From positions 38,685,870 through 38,749,869 of the forward strand of contig CM054151.1 in assembly GCA_028751875.1 (NCBI GenBank): a stretch of DNA of 64,000 nucleotides, in the 5' to 3' direction. Positions 10,780 to 22,100 of the stretch are shown one piece after another; the stretch's first letter is position 1; each line of letters begins with the position of its first letter. The notes under the pieces were generated by a model. That model saw only the letters and a list, made by a program, of their open reading frames with translations. It did not search any database and was not told the DNA's origin. This stretch comes from Rapana venosa (taxonomy: Eukaryota; Mollusca; Gastropoda; Neogastropoda; Muricidae). Position numbers and translations under genes: made by a program.

Positions 10780-12400
10780 AGGAGAAGTAAGAATGAAGAC
10801 AGAATGAAGTGAGATGAAGAATTGTGATGCTGAACAGCTGTGATTATATGTATGTGTGATTGATAACTTGGGTCAAATCAAATTCTGAGATTTGAATGGT
10901 TTGCTTTATCTGTAGATACTTGGGTGTGAACAATTTTGAGCCTTGATCACAATTATGCATGATTAATTATTCATATATGATAACGAGGGAAGAGGTATGA
11001 TTCTGATAAATCTTACTTGCCCTGTTCACCAAAGCTTGGTCCACAGAAATTTGTAGTTCATAACAGACAATGATGATAATGAAATGAACCAAGCATCCTT
11101 TAGTTTGTGATTTTTTCCCCCTTTTTCTACATTTGAAATAAAGTATTGTTTGAAATATCAAGATTACTGGTGTGTCTGAAATGATTAAATGACTGCAAGC
11201 AGAATACAGCTGATGTAAATTTGTTGTGGAGTATGCTGTGTGACAGAAAAGATATACAGCTTGCAAGCTTGCATACAAGTATACTAAGTATAAATATGTC
11301 AAAACAGTCAAACAGAAATCAAGATCACATAATAATCAAACCAACACTTGAGAGAGAAAATGGATTTTTTCATGTATTTTTTCAACTTCAGAATTGTCAC
11401 CAAAATGCTTTCTCACATCTCATCATCAAAAACCAGTCCACTTCATCATGATAATAAAGAACACACAAAACTCCCTCGACTCCAATCAACTTTCTTAACA
11501 TTCAAACATCACAGTTTCTGTTCATTCACAATCAGTCATTTCTATGTATCCACACTGCAATGCAATCTTTAAAAAATTATGAAAAATTATTTGCACTCTG
11601 AATATCACATAAAACATATGCAGAAATCATTTCCATAAAATGACACATTTTGCCTTCAGAAAGTCTCAACCTTGTTATTGATCCAAAACCACCACTATTT
11701 TTGTTTCATGGGATGTGGGTTGCATTTTAGGATTGTAAAATGACACGTCTTTCGGCATTCTCATATAGTTGGTGTTGTTGTTGAACATGCTCTGCCCAAG
11801 CACCCTGGAGGTCGCCCAGAATATGCACTCTGTCTCACTATCCCACCTGGGAATGAATCACTGTGAGACCATAAGGAGTTTACGAGATGGCATGTATGGC
11901 TGTGTTCAAGTACCTGGCCATGCCTTCAGAGGAGGCAACATCAAGGCAATTGATTATGACTTAACTCAGGAACTTGTTACAACATCGTTTTGATAATCAT
12001 TCCCCGCCCTGTATCCCTTCATTATATAACAACAAATCATAACTAAAAATGCCAACTTGAACTGAAGACAGTGCTAAAAAAAAAAGGGGGGGGGGAAGTA
12101 ATTGGAGACACTGAAGCCAAATAACAACAAAAATATATGACAGTTTTTGCAAGCTAGTCTGTATACATAACAGTGGTACTTTTAGCAACTAGGTAACACA
12201 TAGACGGTAGTTTTTTTTAGCCCTCTATCGTCATGTTTCAATAGTTAGTATGCATTAGCAGGTACATTATGGATATTTATGGTGTGTGTGAGGGTGAGTG
12301 TGTGAATGAGAGAGAGTGTGTGAATGAGTGTGTGTATGTGAAACAAGAATACACACACACTCACCCCTTTCACACACAAGGGACTGACTACCATGCCCAC
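10780..12400. other. Intergenic or PEX5 3' UTR side, no recognised gene
   Basis: AT-rich, largely unique sequence. AATAAA occurs on the plus strand at about 11138 and 11453, and a poly-G run lies near 12086. It may include the 3' UTR of the convergent PEX5 gene. No exon could be supported. Confidence 0.35.
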
Positions 12401-12406
12401 CACATG

Positions 12407-12967
12407 TCAGGTAAAAATCAGCCTCAGCACTCCAGGCAGTTCTCGTGCAAGCTCTGCAGCATCATCCACGCTTCCTGAACTGCACACCATCGTCTTGCTG
12501 TACTTCACTCGGGTATGAGGCCTTCCTGAACTTAACACATCCTCCTCTGCCAAGTGAGGGGGCTCTGCAGAGCAGCTGGGGGAGGTACAGACATCCTGGG
12601 ACAGAGTTTCTGAACAGGCGGAAGAGAAGCCATGATATGTCGGGCTATTATCGGCGACTGAACGGTCAGAAGGATGAGTAAGGGTGGATGGACCATCACC
12701 ATGGCGTTGATGATTTGACAGAGACTGTTCCTCATGGACGTCAAAGGATGATTGGTAATTGGTTTCATCACACTGTTCATAATCATTCATCACTGCCAAA
12801 GACTGGTTACAGTTGTGAAATAATACAGGCTCTTTACCATCCTGGAAGCGAGGGGATGTTTCTGATGCAGAGCTTCCCACACACGCAGCGTCACGAAAAG
12901 AAGACGCAGCTGGCTGGGAGGGTTTTTGGCCATCAGCAATCCCTTCAGCAGCACAGTCCATCTGCTG
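12407..12967 (-). other. In-frame open reading frame downstream of the PEX5 stop (about 186 codons)
   Basis: After the PEX5 TGA (12968-12970) the same frame stays open for about 186 codons to a TGA near 12407. An ATG occurs two codons after the stop (12961). The predicted peptide is Ser/acidic-rich with no recognised domain, and its end (LRLIFT) is not a PTS1 signal. It could be 3' UTR open by chance, a readthrough extension, or part of another transcript. The three frame errors elsewhere in this gene also make a base error at the TGA conceivable, but the human PEX5 C-terminus ends at about the same place, which favours the TGA as the real stop. Confidence 0.35.
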
Positions 12968-13176
12968 TCACGAGGTGATGCCAAACTCGGAGCAGAGACC
13001 CTCAATGTTCCTGCTGTCGCACAAGGGGAAGAGGTCATGACGGGACATCAGGGACAGACACATCTGCAGTCGTGGACCAGATGTTGTCAGACATTTGGGA
13101 GTTTTTGGCTCCGCTGCCTGGACCCCGGCTCTTCTGCTGGATGTTGAGGGCAGTGAGGAAGTGCTCCATGGCTTCT
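12968..13176 (-). CDS. PEX5: PEX5 exon 15 (last TPR helix and C-terminal bundle, stop)
   Basis: Acceptor ctgtgaacag|AGAAGCC. Encodes [20 protein letters not shown], then MSDNIWST, matching human REAVEHFLEALN...NIWSTLRLALSML. One extra base near 13070 breaks the frame after NIWST. Past it, the frame continues as [16 protein letters not shown] and ends ...FGITS-stop (TGA 12970-12968), close to human LLTMFGLPQ. Without the correction the protein would end at a TGA near 13035. Confidence 0.9.
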
Positions 13177-16100
13177 CTGTTCACAGAAAACACCATCAGC
13201 GACTGGTCAGCGGTTTGAATGGACAACAATCATGCACACATAAGCTAACCGTGGTAAACATCACATACATTTATACAGAAGTATAGAACTGCGGGACGGG
13301 ATAGCTCAGTGGTCAGAGCACTTGCTTTCCCCCAGCCAAGTTAAGCAGCGTCGAGCGTGGTTACCAGTTGGATGGGTGACCGTTTGCCTTCTTCAGACAG
13401 TTCCCCCAGCTGTAAATGGTACGCACTCTTAAGTCAGGAAGTAAAGCACGAGGGAAGGAATGGCGCCGCCCTCAATATGCCTAGAGAAGTGGTCTCGACG
13501 CTCGCTCCCCTACACTTTGGTTTGGGATCTTTACCCTTACAGAACTGCAGAAACACAAGAAAATGATGGTTTACAGAAATATCTGAAGCAGACACTACAT
13601 TACATATGATAATCAAGCACTCACTATCTGCAATGAGACACACACAAAGATAGCACTAGTAATAGCACTGTCAACCAAAGCAAATTACATGTGTCCACAT
13701 ATTGTTTCGATTGTCATAAAAATTATGCAGAAATCAGCTGATTCATCTGGAGCAAAGTGCCAGGTATAAGCCTTTTCTATCTGCATAAAAGGGTTGTTTT
13801 TTAGCAGAAGTCAACGACAGTTTCCATGGATCTTCTTTATGCAACAGCATTGCAGACCTGCTTTATCATCTACCATGACAGCTACACTCAGCTTTTCTCA
13901 GAAAAAAGACACTAGTTGCGACCTGATTCAAAATCAGTCCTGTGGCTTAATATATTTCTTCCTGCGTCACCACTCCCTGGTGATGTGACCGAGTCTCAAT
14001 TAGACCGTGGAACAAAGAACTTGTGCCTCCAACACTCTGGTTTCACTGCACTGAAACTGGTTTGTTGTCTTGACTTCCTATGATATGAAAAGAGAGCACA
14101 CCTAAATTTTACAGCATTCCATTCAGATAAAAAGAAAAATGACTGTTTTTCTGACTCAGCTAGTTTTAGCCTTCACTGCTGAAAACTACCAGAATCGAAA
14201 ATGAGATTTCTTAGTTTTACTTGGGAAGAAAAGAGTTGAATTAAAATATATAAAAAAGACAGTTAAAATGCAGTACCTGTAGGCTAACGCTTCACCTGTG
14301 CTGCTGTGAACAAACCACTGACCTGTGCACTCCCAGGTTGATGCAGGCAATGCCCAAGTTGTACCGCGAGCGAATGAAGCCAGGCGACAACTGCAATGCA
14401 TTGTGGTATGCATCCACAGCCTCCTCGCTTCTTCCGCTGTTGGCCAGGGTAGCCCCCAGCCTGTTCCACAGTAAGGCATCCTGAAACAGCCAGCAAAACT
14501 GATTTACTAGCAACAGGTGATAGCTGCTGTTGTTGGTGAGACACAGCAAGCAAGTCCAATGCAACTCAGTCAAGGGTCCAGAGCCCAGATCTAAAATTAG
14601 CATGACCTATACTTTTACCAAGTCCAAGTGTGGTCAGTTCCTGCTATAATTAGCACCAGCTGGGATGGGGTGGGATGGAGTGGATAGCAATTGAGACGAA
14701 CTGAAAGTGAGGGAGACTGACAGCTGTGGAGAAAACAACAATGATACACTCTCAATACACTCCTTCTCACACCCAAAACAAAAACAGAAAGTAAAGTACA
14801 CTCAAAGTCACACACACACACACTAACTAACTCACTCACTACACTCACACACTAATAATTTTTTCCTAGAATTCAGATGAAGCAGCTTCTGAGGAAATAT
14901 ACCCCATCTTCTGGAAAGTTCTGTACTTTTTGGGATGCAGTTACGAATATGAATTGCTGTGCTTTTACCATTATGTGATATTTCAGAATGAGAACACATA
15001 AAAGGCTGATTATAAATCTGTGACTTTACAAACCCATTTTTAAAATATCTTCAAACACATTTTCACATACAGGTCATTACCATTTCTTTTCTTTTCTGTT
15101 TCTGGCGTTTAAATTTAGCTTGAATGTAATAACTCCAGTCTGAATATAATACAAAACAATGGCAACAACGGTGTAATTAATGCTAACATTTTCCATGTGA
15201 TAAACATCCAATCATACTGTTTATAGCCCATACTGGGGCTGTCACCACATAACATTTTCAGATCTGAGATTAAAGCTATGCAACTACCTATAGATTAAAA
15301 CAGGGTTTAACCCACCACCCCCAGGGTTTAAAACCAACTCTCCTGTTGTTGCTGGTAGGTGACAAACAGCAGCTATGCAGAGAAAGAGACAAGGAAAAGT
15401 GCTCTGAACACCACATACCTTTGGTTGGTCTTGCAGGGCAGCCTGAAAACAGTCCACAGCTTTGCTGTATTCTCCACTCAGGTTGAACAGCACACCCAGG
15501 TTACACTGAAATCACAACAGAAGTTTTGTAAAGATGTCATGTCACAGTTCTTGATTAAACCATTGATGCTGAGGGCAACAGCAAAGTGAGAGGCTGTATG
15601 ATCAGTGGCTTTCCCACTCATGGAATTCCACTTTACAGCTTAGTCTTTAGTGATCGACTATGACTCTCTGACTAGGAGGCTTTACTTGTACAGTCCTTAA
15701 TATGTGTTGCAGCCCTGGAGGCTAGTTGGCCTTTAGAGAGCATCTCCAACGCTGACTGTCCTTATGCCCACTTGGCTCAGAGTCAAGTCAAGTCAAGTCA
15801 AAAACACTTTAATCATCCCATGAATGGCAATTACAATACTGACAGGCACACTGATACGTATAAATATCTAATGTAAAAATACATTGGGGTGTAAGAGTGG
15901 GGATGTAATGTGGGCAAGGCATCTCCAGCATAATCAAATTGCTGCCCAATTTCTGAAACAGCAGCTGCCTCCCTGCTGTTTTGGAGGTCATCAAACACAA
16001 CAAACACTTTTTTTTAATGTCACAGTGTTGGGGGGGGGGGGGGGGGGGGGATATAGGACTATTCACAAAATTAACAGACAGGTGAACTGGATCTAGCCCT

Positions 16101-19100
16101 TGTCCTACAGACAAAAGCAAGGGCTACTTGACAGATGCAACGCTCTCTCTTTCGCAACGCTCTCTCTTTCAAAATCTGTATGCATTAATTGAACACCGGA
16201 ATGCTAATGCCAAAACCTTCCTAAGATTATGCCCAGTTCAAGCATGTTCATGGACCATAGCTATTATTACCTTCTATGTGAAAAATTCATAACTTTTCCT
16301 GAAATTTCCACACATTTTAAAATATTCTTCCTCATTCCATGGCTTTTAATATTAAGGAAAGCAAAACTAGAGGGTTTTTTTATCAGTGGGAAACAAAGCT
16401 GACTGTTTTATCACACCAATATAACTTTAACAAAAGGAAAACAAATAATAGACAACATTTTTCAAGCAAAACTCATTTAGGAAACTTTCAGCATTTTGAG
16501 GAGAGACCAACATTCAAATTACATCACAACACACACACACACCACACACACACACACACACACAACAGAACAAAAGCCGTGTTAGAGTGTGCATGAATAT
16601 ACGAGCCCCAATTTGACCACCAAAACTCCATCTGTTCAGGGATAATCCTTCCATCAGTTAACATCAGTCTCGAACTCCGTCCTGGAAAGTTCTCGAAGAT
16701 ATAAACCCAAGTCTCATGTGCAAACAATGCAAAATCTGTTCATTAACCGATTATGTTGTTTTTTGGAGAGAAGGCCCATTGCGGTGGTGGGAACTGTACG
16801 AACTTTACAAAACGGCGTTCACAGTGCTTTAGTATCTTCCAAATAAAAGACTTCCAAGCAGACTCTGCAAGCAAAACACACTGGTACGATAAAAAAGCAG
16901 TAAAGTATCTCAAGACAACACCTCAAATAAGATGTCAAATACCTCACCTTGTATACATAACATTACACCATTTCAAACCCTCAATCCTCAGCTGAAGGAA
17001 TAGGGAGAAAAAACAAAATAAAAAGTTGATTTTTATTTAAGCAGTAAGACAACTGTACATCAGCATCAGGTTTTCAGGAGCAGACTTGCACTGTGGGTAG
17101 TACAACATTGACACTTCTTTCCTCATCCCAAGTTCAAACTTACCAGTGCTACACGGTCACACACACACATGTGTAACACATTATGTAACCTAAACTTTTG
17201 TTTTGATAGTTGCTTTTTGTCTGTTTGGAATTAAAATTTTGCAAAACGGATGAACAGTGGTCTTTTTATATATTTAGAATAAGATCTGAAGAAGAACACA
17301 TGCAAGCAAAAACACACATACATACACAAACAGAAAGCAGTAAATGACTCACAAACATCCTCAAAATAAAGCATTCTAAATACTCATCATTCGTATACAT
17401 AACATTACACCACTGGTGAACCTCAAAGCTCTAGCTGAGGGACAGGGGAAAAACAAACCCTCATAATAAAGTTGATTTTATTTCAAGCAGTGAGCAACCA
17501 ACCTGTACATCAGCATCTATAGGTTTTTCAGAGGAGGCAGACTGCACTGCTGATAGGTACAGATCATGCACTTCTCTGTACTCCAATCTGCACATCACAC
17601 ACACACACAGTGCATGCATACACGTGCACACACACACACATGTGTAACAAATTATTGTAACCTGATATATTTTGTTTGATATGTTACTTTTTTTCTCTCA
17701 TTTTCTTGTAATCCAAATCTAAGTGAGTACAAATAAGCGCGTGTGTGTACTTGAGTATGTGTATGAATGTGTGTGTGTGTTGTGTTGTGTTATATTGTAT
17801 ATGTGTGTGTGCGCGCGTGTGTATGTGTGTACGAGTTATGCAGTGTATTTTTCTTGGTTAGGGGGTGGTGGGGGGAGGGGGGGGGGGGGGAAGGGTCCAT
17901 TTTTGTTATTGATGAGTTTTTTTTGTTTTTTGTTTGCACATGTGAGTGTGAGTGCATGTGTGTGTTTTCCTTCTTTTTTTCTCTGTTTCTATTTTTATGA
18001 TGGAGTTAGTCTTATTGTTATTGGTTATGGTAATAATGTAGTTAGATAATATTGATCAAGTTTTTTGTTCCTAGATAGATGGCTTGATGAAAAAAAAGCA
18101 AATGCATGGCTTTTTCAATGTACCATCTGGAACAAAAATTTGACTTGACTTGACACACACATGTGCACACACACACACAGAGTCTGATTAGTTTTTAGGT
18201 AGTCAATTTTTCATATATGCGGTTTAGAGGGGAAACATGAAAGACAGAAGAGAGATACTGTGTGTGTGTGTTGTTCTTCAATTTAACGTCTATTCACATT
18301 AAGTGATATTAGACACAAAAAGGCAAACAATTCAGAAAAAAAGGTCAAGGAACTGTCTAACTATGTAACCATAATACAATGAAAGAAATGAATTTACCTT
18401 ATGAATAACTGTATAACTAATTAAACTATAACAGATCAAAAGATACACGTCATGTATTCCACGCCAAAACAATGGGAAAAAAGGTAACAATTTTGAAAAC
18501 TATACCATGGTGGGTAGAACGCCTCTGCTTCAAATCAATGAATGACATATTTACTTACGCTATAGCAAACTACTAACACTACTCTCTTTCAACAGCAAAG
18601 CAATTTGTGTGTGTGTGTGCGCGCGGTGCGCGCGTGCGTGTGTGTGTGTGAGAAAGTATGAGTTTGAATAATAAGTGAAAACAAAATGCAACAGCAAAAA
18701 GGAGAAGCATCTGGTTGCAATAACAGTCTCATATTAATCGGCCACCCCCTTTCCCAACACACATGCTCACACACACATAACACACACACACATATAACAC
18801 ACACAGACAACTCTCTCTCTCTCCCCGAGTGGGAACAGATGACAAAATTTACAAAACCACATACACATGGGGACTGGATGTAAAAAAGCACATAGGGCTT
18901 ATTCCATTATTCTTGAAAAAATAATAAAAGAAAAAAAATAGTAGCAGTTCTCTATCTTTCTCTCTCACTCACTCACAACCACATAAAACAAAAGTTCACA
19001 CACACACACACATACAAAGACAAAGCCCAAACGAAGGAAAAAAACTGACGAAGTCATGAAGGAGGAGGTGAATGGCTTTTCCTTATCCTCGGCAGGTATG

Positions 19101-22100
19101 AGGTGTGAGTAGGCCGGGTTGTGTCGGAGCCACGACCTGAGAGCGTAACATGCCTCTGATCCTAACGACTCATTGGTGTAGCTGACAGCCAACGCCTGCC
19201 ACGCCTTCAGATTATCGGCGATAATTCAATACACCTGGACCACAACACAAAAAAACCAGTTCATTTGTGGTGCACTTTTTATTAAAAAAACAACAACCAA
19301 ACTTGACAACAATCTAAGCGCAAGAGTACAATCGTAAAAACATTGATATTAAAAACTTGACTTTACATTCATTGTCTTGCAATTCTCCTTAAATCACACA
19401 ATATTCATAAACTATAAGCAAAGTGACACGACTCTAAAATTACAGTTTAACTTTGTTATCAAACACTCGTTAAAAGCTGCACCCAACCCCCCCCAAACAC
19501 ACACATCACCAGTTCTCACACACACAGACCAACAATGACAAAAATCTGTAATGATCATGATAAATAAATCGTTCTTGTAAAACCTAAACACTTGGCATCA
19601 GCAACTCTCACACACACATAAATGACAGGATCTGTAACAAAGATCCAAAACAGTCCACGTTTTTCCTTACTTTCTCAGCGCGGCAATAGCCATTGGCTCC
19701 TGCTCATTCTCTGCCTGGGATGACCCCAAGTGCTGCCAGGCCTCTGCATGATCAGGATTCTGCTGCACAGCCGCCTCAAAGAAAAGCACGGCATTGGGGA
19801 TGTCCCCCTTTTCCAGACACTTCATTCCTTCCTCAAAGGCTCTCGGGTGATCCTCTACAGGGTTGTTGGTGTCAAACGTGTACTTCTGCACATGACAGAC
19901 TGGTGTCAAATGTGTACTTCTGTACATGACAGACTGGTGTCAAACGTGTACATCTGCAAATGATGGATTGGTGTCAAATGTGTACTTCTGCACATGACAG
20001 ACTGGTGTCAAACGTGTACATCTGCACATGACAGACTGGTGTCAAATGTGTACTTCTGCACATGACAGACTGGTGTCAAACGTGTACATCTGCAAATGAT
20101 GGATTGGTGTCAAATGTGTACTTCTGCACATGACAGACTGGTGTCAAATGTGTACTTCTGTACATGATGGATTGGTGTCAAATGTGTACTTCTGCACACG
20201 ATGGATTGGTGTCAAATATGTACTTCTGCACATGACGGATTGGTGTCAAATGTGTACTTCTGTACATGATGGATTGGTGTCAAATGTATACCTCTGCACA
20301 TGACAGACTGGTGTCAAATGTGTACTTTTGCACATGGGATTGGTGTCAAATGCGTACTTCTTCACATGATGGATTGGTGTCAAATGTGTACTTCTGCACA
20401 TCTGCACATGACGGATTGGTGTCAAATGTGTACTTCTGCACATGGGATTGGTGTCAAATGTGTACTTCTGCACATGACAGACTGGTGTCAAATGTGTACG
20501 TCTGCACATGATGAATTGGTGTCAAATGTGTACTTCTGCACATGATGGTGTCAAATGTGTACTTCTGCACGTGATGGATTGGTGTCAAATGTGTACTTCT
20601 GCACATGATGGATTGGTGTCAAATGTGTACTTCTGCACGTGATGGATTGGTGTCAAATGTGTACCTCTGCACGTGATGGATTGGTGTCAAATGAGTACTT
20701 CTGCAGTCATGATGGATTGGTGTCAAATGTGTACTTCTGCACATGATGGATTAGTGTCAAATGTGTACTTCTGCACATGATGGACATGGTTGTTGCTGGT
20801 GTCAAATGTGGAATTCTGCACATGATGGAAATGGTTGTTGTTGGTGCCAAATGTGTAATCAGTTCTGCACATGATGGAAATGGTTGTTGTTGGTGCCAAA
20901 TGTGTAATCAGTTCTGCACATGATGGAAATGGTTGTTGTTGGTGTCAAATGTGTAATTCTGCACATGATGGACATGGTTGTTGCTGGTGTCAAATGTGTA
21001 ATTCTGCACATGGTGGACATGGTTGTTGCTGGTGTCAAATGTGTAATTCTGCACATGGTGGACATGGTTGTTGCTGGTGTCAAATGTGTAATTCTGCACA
21101 TGGTGGACATGGTTGTTGCTGGTGTCAAATGTGTAATTCTGCACATGATGGACATGGTTGTTGCTGGTGTCAAATGTGTAATTCTGCACATGGTGGACAT
21201 GGTTGTTGCTGGTGTCAAATGTGTAATTCTGCACATGATGGACATGGTTGTTGCTGGTGTCAAATGTGTAATTCTGCACATGATGGACATGGTTGTTGCT
21301 GGTGTCAAATGTGTAATTCTGCACATGATGGACATGGTTGTTGCTGGTGTCAAATGTGTAATTCTGCACATGGTTGTTGCTGGTGTCAAATGTGTAATTC
21401 TGCACATGATGGACATGGTTGTTGCTGGTGTCAAATGTGTAATTCTGCACATGATGGACATGGTTGTTGCTGGTGTCAAATGTGGAATTCTGCACATGAT
21501 GGACATGGTTGTTGGTGTCAAGTGCTTGAGCTTTACACGTGATGGTAACTTTTTTTTGCTGGAAATGGTTGCTGGTGTTAAATTGCGCTTCTATACATGA
21601 TGGCAACATTTTGTTTTGCTGAAAATGGTTGGTGTAATTCAACATATGACAGTATCCATTTTTGATTATGAACATACTGAATAAGAAATGATAATGTGCA
21701 GACAGGTACAAATAAAGAGTGACCTGATTTCAAAAATATGATTTCTACGCAATCTTTATGATAATATAACAAACTCTTCCTGTCATCCTTTTAATACATA
21801 ACCATAATAAATTGACCAATAAAAACAACTCTCAAGATTATGAATAATGTTCCTTTAGAAGTAACTTCTTTACCATCAATAAAAGAAAAGTGTATAAAGA
21901 TGATGATGTACCTCATAAGGACGCGTGGGTTCAAACTCTGTGAGCCAAGGGTGACCATGTGATTTGCTGAAACAGACCGTTTGCATTTATACACACAGCT
22001 TTCGCCACAAAACCTTCACTGAAAGCCTGCTACTGGCAAACACAGAAAAAAGAATGGAAAGAAGAAAAAAAGAAAGAAACAACCAGCAAAGTGATAGCCT

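Noticed and set aside
12445..13286. Plus-strand ORFs opposite PEX5 exon 15 and its downstream frame
   Set aside because: Shadows of the minus-strand coding sequence; no homology.
13341..13385. Genuine 5S rRNA gene
   Set aside because: Only the promoter-containing segment is present, fused to a SINE body; no full 5S sequence.
15284..15493. Separate small ORF
   Set aside because: It is PEX5 exon 13 read through its donor into the intron.
19862..21520. CRISPR-like array
   Set aside because: Units are contiguous with no unique spacers, the host is an animal, and the unit derives from a PEX5 exon edge.
20859..21711. Four overlapping long ORFs (220-267 codons) on both strands
   Set aside because: They arise because the minisatellite period (45 bp) is a multiple of three. 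The predicted proteins are exact 15-residue repeats in every frame.
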